Source of the DNA: Triplophysa rosa
Lineage: Eukaryota; Chordata; Actinopteri; Cypriniformes; Nemacheilidae
Length of the DNA stretch: 64,000 bases
NCBI RefSeq assembly: GCF_024868665.1
Contig: NC_079891.1
Span: 21,237,651 to 21,301,650, forward strand
Reading direction: 5' to 3'
The stretch's first letter is position 1. Each line of letters begins with the position of its first letter. The notes below the pieces were generated by a model. It was not told where the DNA came from. It searched no databases and saw only the letters and a list, made by a program, of their open reading frames with translations. Below are positions 11,403 through 22,229 of the stretch, piece after piece. The position numbers and the translations under genes are program-made.

Positions 11403-12263
11403 TGTCATGGCTCTGCTTCCTTAGTCATGTTTTTCTTGGTCCTGTAGCAGAGCCATGACAAAGTCTTTGGTTATGTGTGGAGAGAAACATATTGTTGTCC
11501 GTTTGACAATAATATATGTTCTCTCCAGTGTCTTGTCATTGGCCCCATTCCTCTCGTTCCCTCGTTATTGCTTGTTGATTAGTTAATGTCTCAAACCTGC
11601 CCCATGTCGTTATCCCTCGTTTGTCTTCCCTATATACCCTCTTGTTTCTTTGTCCTGGACTCGTGTATTCTGTCACGGACTGGCAGAAGAACCCAAGCGC
11701 AGGCAGGCAGTGAAGGGATTAACAGATATTTATTTGAACCAAAACAGAAACAAAACACCCACAATGGGGAAAAACTAAACTGAGAAAAAAGCAACAACCA
11801 TAAAACAAAAACTTCCCACGAGGGGGCAAGACAAAAAAACCAAAGAACACTAAAAACAACTCACTTAACAAAACAGGTTAACGGACAGGACAAGGCAAGG
11901 CTGAGACGCGGGGTCAAAACGAAACACCAACAAAGTAAATCCATAGAACAGGTGAGCACAGTACACGCACAACCAACGTAGTACATACACACGCAATGAC
12001 CGACACAGGACAATGACACATGAGGGTATTATATAGGGAAGACAGACAAAGGATAAGGACACGGGACAGGTGTGGGTAATTAAACACTCAGGGAAAGATA
12101 ACGAGGAAACGAGAGGAATGGGGCCAATGACAAGACACTGGAGAGAACGTATATTATTGTCAAAAGGACAATAATATGTTTCTCTCCACACATAACCAAA
12201 AGCTTTGCCATGACTCTGCTACAGGACCAAGAAAAACATGACTAAGGAAGCAGAGCCATGACA
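11403..12263. mobile_element. Inverted LTR dimer with U3 ends outward
   Basis: An 861-bp insertion flanked on both sides by the perfect 5-bp duplication ACTGC (11398-11402 and 12264-12268). It begins TGTCATGGCTCTGC and ends with the complement of the same sequence, so both outer ends are the 5' (U3) end of one LTR. The left arm, 11403-11670, is a plus-strand partial LTR breaking off just after the TATATA-containing segment. The right arm, 11671-12263, is a full-length LTR on the minus strand. A normal LTR insertion would end ...GTGACA at one side. The arrangement suggests aberrant integration of a palindromic cDNA or a later rearrangement. Confidence 0.85.
11671..12263 (-). mobile_element. 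Full-length LTR (right arm of the dimer)
   Basis: Read on the minus strand this 593-bp LTR starts TGTCATGGCTCTG and ends CAGTCCGTGACA. It has a TATA-type segment (CCCTATATAATACC, about 12030) and a polyadenylation signal AATAAA (complement of 11729-11734) near its 3' end. The TG...CA ends, size and 5-bp target duplication fit a Ty3/Gypsy-type LTR. Relatives occur at 25598 and 43750. Confidence 0.8.
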
Positions 12264-12290
12264 ACTGCAGGCAGGCCAGTCTAGTAACCA

Positions 12291-12749
12291 CTAGACATAT
12301 GCCCGGTTAACCGAAAATATATATCACGTGATTTATGCACAACTTGTGAGTGAAGTACGGTAAAATGCTGCTGCATCCGAAAGCCAGAGGGCGCTCTCGT
12401 GCAGAAACTCCAAACACGCACTGCAGAAGAAGACCATAACACACATAGTAGTAGGAAATGCCTAAGGACATGTTTTTATCACCGATCCTCAATCCTCCTC
12501 AGGTATTTTTATGATAATAAAGTATATTTATAATGATCATGTTTGACGGGTGTTGCTTTTTCAAATGCACATTATAAGCGACTCAAACTCGCACTGCTTT
12601 TAGATCGAACATCATTTCTACTGATCCCAGAGCCGTGCTTCACGGACAAGCTACGCATCAATAAAATAAACGATACCTTGCATTATCGCAGCCAGCTCGG
12701 TTTCAGCAGGATTTGGTGGTAACCGCGGTTAACCGGGCACATGTCTAGT
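12291..12749. mobile_element. Short non-autonomous element with inverted ends
   Basis: Inverted ends CTAGACATATGCCCGGTTAA and its complement (...TTAACCGGGCACATGTCTAG) bound about 460 bp without coding capacity. The flanks show a near-duplicated octamer (TAGTAACC / TAGTGACC), suggesting an 8-bp target duplication and hence a hAT-like origin. Exact ends are uncertain by a few bases because the TIR and target overlap in sequence. Confidence 0.6.
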
Positions 12750-13519
12750 GACCACACTCTTTTACCATGAAGCCACGCTGTTGTAACACGTGCAGAATGT
12801 GGCTTGGCATTGTCTTGTTGAAATAAGCAGGGACGTCCCTTGGATGGCAGCAAATTTTGCTCTAAAACCTGTATGCACCTTTCAGCATTAATGGTGCACT
12901 CACAAATGTGCAAGTTGCCCACTAACACACCCCCATACCATCAGAGATGCTGGCTTTTAAACTTTGCGCTAATAACAATCTGGATGGTCCTTTACCTTTT
13001 AGCCCGGAGGGCACGACGTCCATGATTTCCAAAAACAATTTGAAATGTGGACTCATCAGACCATAGCACACTTTGTCACTTTGCATCAGTCCATCTTCGA
13101 TGAGCACAGGCTCCGAGAAACCGTTGGCGTTTCTGGGTGTTGTTGATGTATGGCTTTCGCTTTGCATGGTAGAGTTTTAACTTGCACTGTAAATGTTGGG
13201 ACAAACTGTTTTAACTAACAATGGCTTTCCAAAGTATTCCTGAACCCATGTGGTAATATCCTTTACAGAATGATGTCTGTTTTTAATGCAGTGCCGCCCG
13301 AAGGATCGAAGGTCATTCATGGGCATTCAGTGTTGTTTTACGGCCTTGTCGCTCACGTACAGAGACTTCTCCATATTCTTGGAATCTTTTGATGATATTA
13401 TGGAGTGTAGATGATGAAATACCTAAATTCCTTTCAACCTTAGGTTGAGAAATGTTGTTCTTAAACTGTTGGACTATTTGCTCATGCAGTTGTTCACAAA
13501 GTGGTGAACTGTGTCCCAT
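12683..13519 (-). pseudogene. Tc1-like transposase remnants
   Basis: Starting at 13519 the minus strand encodes an N-terminal helix-turn-helix (ISQPKVERNLGISSSTLHNI, then an RQGRKTTLN linker). Farther on, in shifting frames, come the first catalytic region (WSDESTFQIVFGNHGRR, complement of about 13070-13020) and the second (LFQQDNAKPHSARV, complement of about 12830-12780). The last part carrying the Glu would lie beyond the nested insertions and is not clearly readable. Several frameshifts and stops make this a pseudogene. It is older than the insertions that split its element. Confidence 0.8.
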
Positions 13520-13860
13520 CCTTGCTTGTGAATGACTGAGCCTTTTAGGATGCTCCTTTTATACCAACACCTAATTTGTTCACCTGTGGAATGTACCAAA
13601 AAGGTATTTTTTGAGAATTCCTCAATGTTACCAGTCTTTTGTTGCCCCTGTCCCAGCTCTTTTGGAACGTGTTGCAGGGATCAAATTAAAAATAAGGGAA
13701 TAGTTTAAAAAACAATAAAGTTTATCAGTTTGAAAATTAAATATCTTGTCTTTGTGGTGTATTCTATTAAATATGGGTCAAAAAGTTTTTGCAAGTCATC
13801 GTAATCAGTTTTAATTTATGTTTTATAAAATGTCCCAACTTCATTGAATTGGGGTTTGTA

Positions 13861-14280
13861 TATCTTTGTATATCTTAATTTTCTACATAATCCACTGTTC
13901 GGCACTGACACGGCAAAAAACAAGGTGATTACTGCGCCACCTTGTGGCTATTCACAAAATTCAGTACACTTGATTTCACAAACACATGACTGTACTCGTT
14001 CTCATAATGGAAAGCCATTCAGATTATACAACATTAGATGTTACATAATGATTAACTGCTGGCTACGAAATAAAAAAATAGAGAGTAAATGGAAAATATT
14101 AATACCTAAAGGGAATCAAAGATGTAATGACTTGGCTCAATGATTAAGGGGAAATATAATTTTGTTTAAAGCCCTTGTGGTTCAAGGGTCATTAAAAGAC
14201 ATACAAATCAGATTCGCTTAATAGGACTAGATGTCATAATCCCACTATTTCAGCACAGTTAAATTGCCCAAAATACAGTG
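13861..14280. other. No gene seen
   Basis: AT-rich spacer. The short frames show no domain. Confidence 0.45.
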
Positions 14281-14284
14281 TATA

Positions 14285-14417
14285 CAGAAGTGAATGGGGT
14301 CCAGTGCTGTTCGGTTACCAACTTTCTTCAAAATATCTTATTTTGTGTTCTGCAGAAGAAAGTCATAAAGGTTTGACATGAGAAGAGTGCGAGTAAATGA
14401 TGGCAGAATTTTCATGC
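14285..14417. repeat. Half of a palindromic cyprinid-type MITE
   Basis: Contains the signature right arm of the family found complete at 57393 and 57881: GAATGGGGTCCAGTGCTGTT, CTTCTGCAGAAGAAAG-type centre and ATGGCAGAATTTTCAT. The left arm and the right terminal TTAA are missing. Confidence 0.7.
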
Positions 14418-14511
14418 AAAATCTTACACAAGCATTTTACACATACACTACACATTCAGGAGGCCTACACACTAACGGTAGCCTACTTGATGTAAGATGA
14501 GAGAAATTATA

Positions 14512-14609
14512 CATACAGTAAACTCACTTTGCACTCCCTTTAAATCATGATTGTACAGTAATACAGCATACAGTAAACTCACTTTGCACTCCCTTTAAAT
14601 CATGATTGT
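14512..14609. repeat. Direct repeat, 43 bp, two identical copies
   Basis: A 43-base unit beginning CATACAGTAAACTCACTTTG at 14512 recurs without visible change at 14567, a 55-bp period. Function unknown; it looks like a recent local duplication. Confidence 0.9.
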
Positions 14610-14665
14610 CGTACTTATTTGTACAAATTTTTAGTTACTGTATTTTACCAATAAAAAGTCAACAT

Positions 14666-14850
14666 CAATATTTCCCAACCCTGTTCCTGAAGGCACACCA
14701 AACACACCCATTTCCCAACACTTCATAACCACATCTCAATCAACCTTTCCATCACAAATCACCTTTTCAAGAAATAAAGCAGCCAGATGAGGATGATAAC
14801 AAAAACGTGCGCTGTTGTTGTGCCTACAGGAACCGGGTTAGGAAACACTG
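14666..14850. mobile_element. hAT-type MITE, 185 bp
   Basis: Left end CAATATTTCCCAACCCTG and right end CGGGTTAGGAAACACTG are imperfect inverted repeats of the CAGTGTTTCCCAACCCTG kind, continuing inward (CCTGAAGGCAC / GTGCCTACAGG). Flanking octamers GTCAACAT and GACTGCAT agree at five of eight positions, a decayed target duplication. No coding capacity. Confidence 0.6.
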
Positions 14851-15778
14851 GACTGCATGTGTAAATGATGTTCAGAAGGTGTTGACAAGACCGAGACAAT
14901 ATTTCTTCTATGTTTTTAAAAATTATACATTCACAGCAAATTTAAATACAGTGTGTAACATTGCCCTGCATGTTTATCCCAGACCATATATGTTTATTGT
15001 GCTGCTACGGTAGGCCTTTAAAACACAGTTCACATCAGGGTTTCTTTTTTATGAGAAAACCATTTCAAATCTTGAAGTCCCTATTAATGAACTGGTCTGA
15101 ATCAGATGATTTGAGGAGACATGAAGAAGAAACAGAACAGATGGGAGGGAGTGTTAAGAAACCCATAGAACAGTACATTTAACATGTAAGTTAAAATCAG
15201 GCTATGATCAGTTTAAATGTAATAAATAATAAAAATAAAAATTTGAATTACCTAGGCAGCAATTAGGCTATCACCTTTAACACACGCATAAAAGATCAGC
15301 AACTAACACCTGGAACATTTATATACACATATATACAAAAATAAATAAACACTTATTGCTTCATTTACTACTAATAGTGTCTACACTGTTTTACAATCCA
15401 CAAAATATGACAACTGAACTTTCCATGCGTACGTTTGTCCAGACGCTAAGTAAAAAAAATCTGACATGTGACCGTGACGTCTCATATTTTACATCTGAAT
15501 TCAATTAGGATTTTAGCCAGATGGCAGATGCTTAGTGAGTGGCAGAAATTGCACATTGTACACCTCATATATCGGAAGAGAGTGCATGCGAACACGGAAA
15601 AAGAGGACACGCACGCGACCACGCGCCACTCACACCAAACAAGTCAGGAAAGACAGAAGACGCGGAAGCTATGTTTGTCCACTAGTTAATCGATCACAGA
15701 TACAGTCATTGTCACGATAGATAAAAAATTACAAACCGCCCAAGTAAAAACATTGTATGGGAAATGCTGATATTTCAC
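14851..15778. other. No gene seen
   Basis: AT-rich sequence with short frames only; a moderately GC-richer patch at 15460-15720 shows no recognisable motif. Confidence 0.45.
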
Positions 15779-16155
15779 TTTCAAGAGATACTCCACCCAA
15801 ATCTGAATACTCTGTCATGAATACCTCCCCCTCAAGTTGTTCCAAACTTCTATAACTTTCTTTTTTCTGTTGAACACAAAGAAAAATATTTGGAAAAATG
15901 TTAGCAACTGACATTTCTGGGAAATCATTGACTACCATAGTAGAAAAAAATTAAATGGTAGTCAAAGGTGCCCTAGAACTGTTTGCTTTCCTAAATTCTT
16001 TTAAAAAAGATACATACATTTTCCTACTATGGTAGTCATTGATGTCCCAAAAATGTCAGTTCCTAACATTTATATATTTATATACAGGTTTAGAACAACT
16101 TGAGGGTGCGTAAATGATGACAGAATTTTCATTTTTGGGTGAACTATGCCTTTAA
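15779..16155. mobile_element. Palindromic MITE (Angel-like), diverged
   Basis: A fold-back element whose right end reads ATTTTTGGGTGAACTATGCC then TTTAA, and whose left end is a degraded AGATACTCCACCC. The arms contain mirrored CTACCATAGTAG / CTACTATGGTAG segments around 15935 and 16025. Non-coding. The family name Angel-like is an inference from its palindromic form in a cyprinid-type genome. Confidence 0.7.
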
Positions 16156-16790
16156 TGTACGAAATCAATCGACATTTTATAAGCTCTTTTATGTTGACAT
16201 TACACATTGTCCATCCAAACATAAAAATACTTTACATATAAATCGCTTTAAATACCAATGAGATCATGTCTGTAATCTGCTCAGTGGCAAATTTTTATCA
16301 GGCTCTCCTCATCCTGTTCCAGGCCAGCATGCCACACGCAGCTCAAATCATTGGCCGATAGTGATTGTAATGCGTTAGGTGAGGTGATTATAATTAGCCA
16401 TCATAACGCCTCATCTCTCTCGTTGTCGGACATCAGGTCACCTGCAATGTCGCACAAAGGCGTTTGATGCCTGATTTGCTTTCTCTTCATCGAAAGCCTC
16501 AGACAATGGCCACATCGCTGACCCACCAATCAGGTCATGCAGATGATTCTTCAGACAGCTGCTTGTGCATGTACTTTTGTCCCTGCTCTGCGGCGAGACT
16601 GTCATAATGAACCCGTTTGTTCCGTATCACCACTCATTCTGAGACGTCCTGTCTATTTCATGGTCACCTCTGTTCCGGTGCGTTCTCTTTGAAGTGATGA
16701 CAAAGTGATCGGTATGACAGCCCTCTCGTGCTCAGATTCAGATGCTCATGAGAAGTGTTATCATGCTTATTTTGTGAGCTTGTGTGTTTT
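16156..16790. other. Unique GC-balanced sequence, possible conserved non-coding element
   Basis: Positions about 16290-16740 are balanced in composition, free of recognisable repeats, and contain a homeodomain-style cluster (GATTATAATTAGCC) and several CAGGT/ACCTG E-box-like sites. No open frame is convincing. In a region otherwise built from transposons this is the best candidate for constrained host DNA, but no conservation can be measured here. Confidence 0.3.
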
Positions 16791-16843
16791 GATATCCTTG
16801 TAATTTTACAGAATTTTACAGTTTTTTACAGATTTTTCACATA

Positions 16844-17160
16844 TTTTGAAATACAGCCATAAACCGTCGAATTACAGAAAAATACTGCAAATTTACAAGA
16901 AAAATGAATAATGTAATTTGATTGGGAAAAATTCAATTTTTACGGTATATTTCTTAGTGCCCCAGCTGCTGGAAATTTTCATTTTTTATGGGATTTTTTA
17001 AGTCTATTTTTGAAATACAGTCAAAAACTTTCACATTACAGAAAAAGACAGCAAATTTACCAGAAAAAAAGAGAAGCATGTAATTTTACAGGAGAGATGT
17101 TACTTTCCAGAATATTCCTGTCACCCAAGCTGCCAGAAAATTTCATTTTTTCACAGTTTT
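16844..17160. repeat. Two-copy diverged tandem repeat, about 160-bp period
   Basis: The block TTTTGAAATACAG ... ATTACAGAAAAA ... CCAGCTGCTGGAAATTTTCAT at 16844-17000 recurs, diverged, at 17007-17160 (AAGCTGCCAGAAAATTTCAT). TTTTACAG-type motifs extend on both sides. It resembles an internally repetitive interspersed repeat. No gene is seen between here and 17538. Confidence 0.65.
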
Positions 17161-17689
17161 TTTACGTTTTGCTTTTTACTTGCCCCCACTTAGCGTCTTT
17201 TTCATTTTTTCCTGTTTTTTATTTTCAATTTGTCTGTTCATATGTAATACCCATTTTCACATCCTTTGTGCTTTTACTTTCTTAGTAAAAAATTCTCATT
17301 TTGACTGATCCAAGGGTGAGCACTTTCAAATATGTTGACACTGACAAATCACACGGTGATGCTTTCACAAGGTTTAACCTTCTCTTGAAGATGAAAACGT
17401 TATTTACTCCTTTAACGTTATATAATCCTTTAACTGTTGCTTTTATCTAAAGCAGGGGTTATGCAAGTTTACATTCAAAGGTCCAAATATGAATTCTCAT
17501 CAACGTCAAAAGATCCTGAATAATTTTGATTACAAAACGTCTCTGTTACGACTGTAACCTCTGTTCCTTGATGGAGGGAATGAGACGTTGTGTTGAGACA
17601 GAATGGGGTTTGAACTTGAGAACCTATCATCTCTGATTGTACTTTTAAAAGGCCAATGAACTTGGCAAATGGCATGCATGGCCATCTTG

Positions 17690-17860
17690 GGGCCGGTGCG
17701 CCAGAGTGGTGGCGTCCACGATCCAGTGTGCCCGCCAATCTCTGTTTGAAGACAGCTCTCACCTTCTGCTGTCCTCCAAAGCAGACAAAGAGCTGCTCAG
17801 AACTTCTGAAGCTCTGCGTGAGGTCCAAGTAGAGGGGCACTTCACGTAGTCGATACTGCT
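17690..17860 (-). pseudogene. Antisense fragment of DIRS recombinase
   Basis: The minus strand encodes DLTQSFRSSEQLFVCFGGQQ and then VFKQRL-like sequence, matching the recombinase segment at about 21255-21350 of the same locus in inverted orientation. It joins directly to plus-strand gag sequence around 17860-17900. The arrangement marks a rearrangement breakpoint rather than a separate gene. Confidence 0.75.
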
Positions 17861-17941
17861 GTTGTCTCCTGCTGCAACTATTGCAACTCGCGCACCGCTT
17901 CGTGCCCTGTCTCGCTTGTCTGACCGTTCCCAAGAAGGCGG

Positions 17942-18766
17942 TTGCCTGGATCCTCAGTCACGCATTCGGAAACGGTACGTGATGATGATGAGATGTTGAT
18001 CGCAGCATCGGAGGGCGATCTGCTGGCATCCGATCCCGATGATTCCTTGCAGCTCCCTCCCACGGGGGGTCGAGCTCAGGAAGAAGCGTATATAGAGATA
18101 TTAACCATGCTTGCCCGGGCCGTCCAGCCGCGAGCGTTGGGGAAGAGGCGGTGCGGTGCAACCCCGGTTCCATTCTTCCTGGAAATGCATGAGGAACTGA
18201 GTAAGACCTGGAACGCCCCTTTTTCGGCTCGTTCAGTCAGTTCTGCCGCCCTTACTTCTCTCGATGGTGAGGCAGCTAGAGGCTATGTTGACGTGCCCCA
18301 GGTGGAGCGTGCGGTCGCGGTGCACCTGTGCCTGCAGACGGCGGCCACCTGGAGAGGTCGACCTAGACTCCCGTCCAAGGCATGTAGGACTTCGGCATCT
18401 CTGGTGTCGAAGGCCTACTCTGCTGCGGGCTAAGCTGCCTCCTCTCTCCACGCCATGGCCACCCTGCAGGTCCACCAGGCCAAGGCGTTGAAAGAGTTCC
18501 ACGGGGGTAAGACCGACCCAGGGTTGTTGCAGGAACTCCGCACCGCCACCGACCTCGCCCTACGGGCACTCGTGGTCCAGGAGAGGCATCTCTTGCTCAA
18601 CCTGGCGCAGATGAGTGACGCCGAGAAAGTTCGCTTTCTCGACGCACCCATCGCACAGGGTGGGCTGTTCGGCGACACTGTCGAGGACGTTTCACAACAG
18701 TTCTCAACAGTGAAGAAGCAGTTCCTGCCCCGTCTCAACATCAGCCAGGTCCCTCCGGGGGCCTAG
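17942..18766 (+). pseudogene. DIRS gag-like protein, frameshifted
   Basis: Two frames share the product. 17942-18433 encodes an acidic start (SETVRDDDEMLIAASEGD) and then MHEELSKTWNAPFSAR and YVDVPQVERAVAVHLCL. After a frame change near 18430, 18455-18766 encodes LQVHQAKALKEFHGGKTDP and MSDAEKVRFLDAPIAQGGLF. The same blocks appear in copies 2-4 on the minus strand, confirming their order. The product is presumed to be the structural protein packaging DIRS RNA. The N-terminal cysteine cluster seen in copy 4 (55633-55830) is missing here. Confidence 0.8.
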
Positions 18767-18879
18767 CACCCACGTTCTCACAAAAAGAGTGTCCAATCTC
18801 TCTTGGTGTTTCTCACAGCCGCTCTCACCCTCTACACGACGGTGTTCGGCAACCTGATGTTGCGTCATGGCGAGACGCA

Positions 18880-20518
18880 ATGTTGGACATACACTGCAGC
18901 CCTCAGCACTCTCAAATTGACTGTGCGTTGAGCTGGATCGCCAGGCAGGAAAACCAGCAGAGCCAATCTCCTCCCCAGGGGCCCCCCCACGGCGAGGGAT
19001 CCGCACTGCCAGCCATCGAACCACCCCCCGGGGGATCGATGAAGCAGATCGTACCCTTAGTCCCCCTGTCTCGGTCCCTTGGAGCTTGGCTCGAGCTTCC
19101 CACACTGTCACGGTGGCTACGGGAAACGATCCGTCTCGACTACGTGATCCAATTCGCCAGACGCCCACCCAAGTTTCGGGGCATCCTCTCAACCTCAGTC
19201 TGGCAAAGGAAGCGATTGAGCTCGTCCCTCTAGCCGAGATGTCCAACAGGTTTTACAGCCCATACTTCATCGTCCCCAAAAAGGACAGGGGGTTGCGCCC
19301 CATTCTAGATCTGCTTACACTGAACAGGCACCTGCACAAGCTGCCATTCAGGATGTTCACGCAAAAGCGCAATCTATCAGATGTCAGGATTGGTTCATGG
19401 CAATCGACCTGAAGGAAGCTTACTTTCATGTCTCGATTCTCCCTCGTCATCGCCGGTTCCTACGGTTCGCTTTCGAGGGTCGGGCATATCAGTACAGAGT
19501 CCTCCCTTTCGGTCTGTCCCTGTCCCCACGAGTCTTAACGAAGATCGTGGAGGCCGCCCTCAATCCCCTCAGGGAGAGAGGTGTGCGGGTACTGAACTAT
19601 CTCGACAACTGGCTCATCTTGGCACACTCGCGAGATCTGTTATGTACACACAGGGACCTAGTGCTTCGGCACCTAGATCAATTGGGACTACAGGTCAACC
19701 GAGAAAAGAGCAAGCTCTCCCCTGTGCAGAGCATCCTCTTTCTTGGTATGGAAATCGACTCTGTCTCCATGACAGCGCGACTGACTACAGAGCGCGCTCA
19801 GTCAGTGTTGAACTGCCTGAAACATTTCAAGCAGTCAGCGGTTCCCCTGAAACAATTTCAGAGGCTCCTGGGTCACATGGCATCCTCGGCGGGGGTGATA
19901 CCCCTCGGGTTGATGCACATGAGACCGCTCCAACACTGGCTACAGAGTCGAGTTCCTTGGAGAGCGTGGCACACCGGCAGCAGGCGTATGGTCATCACGC
20001 CTCTCTGCCTATGCACCCCAACCCCTTGGTCTTCAATGATCTTTTTACAGATGGGGGTCCCTCTCGGGCAGGTTACGAGGCGCGTCGTGGTGATGACAGA
20101 CACCTCCCTGCAGGGTTGGGGTGCAGTGTGCAATGGGCACGCAGTGTCGGGGCGTTGGATGGGCCCCCGCCTGCGCTGGCATATCAATTGCCTAGAGTTG
20201 ATGCCTTGCGCAGTCCAGCTCATTTGGGTGCAGTTCGGGCAGTCCCAGGTAGACCTGTTCCCCTCCCTGGACACCACCCATTGCCTGCCTTGGTACTCCC
20301 TGAGCGAGGCTCCCCTCGGCACGGATGCTCTAGCGCACAGCTGGCTGCGGGACAAGCGGAAGTATGCCTTCCCCCCAGTGAGCCTCATTGCACAGATCCT
20401 GTGCAAGGTCAGGGAAGAGGAGCATCAAGTGTTACTAGTTGCGCCGTACTGGCCCAACCAGACTTGGTTCTCGGAGCTAATGCTCTTGACGACAACTCCC
20501 CCTGGCCGATTCCCCTGA
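18880..20518 (+). pseudogene. DIRS reverse transcriptase/RNase H, inactive
   Basis: Three frames are used. 18880-19233 has the leader ending SRWLRETIRLDYVIQFARRP; about 19190-19380 has FYSPYFIVPKKDRGLRPILD; 19397-20518 (ATG frame) has MAIDLKEAYFHV, YQYRVLPFGLSLSPR and LNYLDNWLILA, then the thumb and an RNase H start (VVMTDTSLQGWGAV, Glu in INCLEL). The catalytic box reads YLDN at 19598-19609 where copy 4 has YLDD. A GAC-to-AAC change therefore removes one of the two metal-binding aspartates. After INCLEL the sequence jumps to IWVQFGQSQVDLF, so the RNase H middle with its next Asp (VRSDST in copy 3) is deleted. The enzyme would copy RNA into DNA in an active element. Confidence 0.85.
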
Positions 20519-20619
20519 CGGAGGACCTGCTCTCTCAGGGGAAGGGCACGTTATGGCATCCCAGGCCAGACCTCTGGAACCTCCATGTCTGGCCCCTGGA
20601 CGGGATGAGGAGATCCTGA

Positions 20620-21557
20620 GTGGCCTACCCCCCGGCGGTGGTGGAGACCATCACTCAGGATAGGGCCCCGGCCACTAGGCAGCTATACGCCTATAAGTGG
20701 CGCCTCTTCTTGTCCTGGTGCTCTTCTCGAAGAGAAGACCCATGGAGTTGTTCGGTTGGGAATGTGCTGTCCTTCCTACAAGAGAGAATTGAGACTAACC
20801 TCTACCCTTCCACACTGAAAGTGTATGTAGCCGCCATTGCCGCTCATCTCGACCCAGTTACTGGAAAGTCTCTGGGACAGCACGACCTGGTCATCAGGTT
20901 CCTAAGGGGCGTGAGAAGGCGGAATCCGCCTCGTCCGCGCTCCGTACCCTCTTGGGACCTTGGCCCCTCGGAGATGCCGCTCTTCCTCATCTCACGATGA
21001 AGACGGTTCTCCTGATGGTGCTCGCCTCCATCAAGAGGGTAGGGGACCTGCAAGCATTCTCCGTGTCCCCTGATTGCCTAGAATTCGGGCCCGGTGATTC
21101 TCACGTGATCCTGAGACCCCGGCCTGGCTACGTGCCCAAAGTTTCCACCACTCCCTTTCGGGACCAGGTGGTGAACTTGCAGGCAGTCCCCACCGGGGAG
21201 GAAGACCCAACCCCATCCGTGTTGTGTCCAGTACGCGCACTGCGCCTCTACTTGGACGTCACGCAGAGCTTCAGGGGCTCTGATCAGCTCTTTGTCTGTT
21301 TTGGGGGTCAGCAGAAGGGTAGGGCTGTCTCCAAACAGAGATTGGCTCACTGGATTGTGGACGGTGTCACGACGGCGTACCGATCCCAAGATCGCCCGTG
21401 CCCACTGGCAGTGAGAGCTCACTCCACCCGGGGTGTAGCCTCCTCCTGGGCAGACATTTGCAGAGCTGCGGGTTGGGCTACGCCCAACACCTTCGCGAAG
21501 TTCTACAACCTCCGCGTAGAACCGGTATCAGCCTGCATCGTGCATGGCAACATGTAG
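20620..21557 (+). pseudogene. DIRS tyrosine recombinase, one frameshift
   Basis: 20620-21000 encodes the core-binding N-domain (TRQLYAYKWRLFLSWCSSR, STLKVYVAAIAAH). A frame change near 20950-21000 leads into 20952-21557, which encodes the catalytic domain. That domain has Arg in SIKRVGDLQA (about 21035), the H-x-x-R box AHSTRGVASS (His at 21420, Arg at 21429) and the nucleophile Tyr in FAKFYNLRV (21504-21506). All recognised catalytic residues remain, so only the frame break disables it. In DIRS elements this enzyme, not an integrase, inserts circular DNA without target duplication. The N-terminal start overlaps the end of the RT frame, as is usual for this group. Confidence 0.85.
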
Positions 21558-22229
21558 GACTGGCAGCCGGAAGGGCGTACGCCTGCGAAAGCACCTTCCC
21601 CCCTTCCTATAGGTGGGTCAGCATGCTATTTTAGCCTCCCTTCTTCCCCCACTGGGTGAAGAACAGGCATTCCATCCATCACTAAGCAAACACCTCCTGC
21701 GGGCGGGCTGGACAGAGCAGCCCTGCCCCTTAGGCCGGGCACCAACTTATTATCCACAACATAGCCACAACATAGCTCTAACTGGACCTAGTGCTACCCC
21801 CCCAATCGGGCGGTTCCATCTGATGTATTCTCATGATTGGTTCCCACCTTGGTAATCCATGACCTCCCCTAGGTGGACCTTCACCTTGCGGTTAACTCCT
21901 TCAGTCCGCACATTTCTCCCATGAGTTCTCCCCTAAACGGCGAGACCATGTTGGTATCTCCACTAAACTCCGCCCTATGGTAGGAAGTGGTCTCTGTAGC
22001 GCGTCCCCCATTTGAGGAAGTAGCGCTTATCCAGTGGCCTTACAGTACCGGGCAGCTTCTCGCTGTCAGAGAAACAAGGCCGTCGCCTGTGAGGGCCGAA
22101 GGCAGGGGCTTCCCACCTTTCCAAAATCTCTGGGACCCCCTACCCATCCACTGGTAGGTTACAATTTCGCGGTAGCGCTCACGTCTGACACGCCCAGGCC
22201 AGTCACCGTCGCTTCGCTAGAGATTGTGA

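Larger units (their letters stand above)
11015..13858 (-). mobile_element. Decayed Tc1/mariner-like element with two nested insertions
   Basis: Terminal inverted repeats CAAACCCCAATTCCAATGAA at the left and its degenerate complement at the right (...TTCATTGAATTGGGGTTTG) are flanked by TA (11013-11014, 13859-13860). The transposase on the minus strand survives as frameshifted pieces. Two later elements sit inside: an inverted LTR dimer at 11403-12263 and a short inverted-end element at about 12291-12749. Removing both leaves about 1.5 kb, the expected size of a Tc1 element. Confidence 0.9.

Noticed and set aside
18704..19246. 180-codon antisense frame across the DIRS gag/RT leader
   Set aside because: It is a shadow of GC-rich coding sequence on the other strand; no independent motif. 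Similar antisense frames across copies 2-4 were dropped for the same reason.
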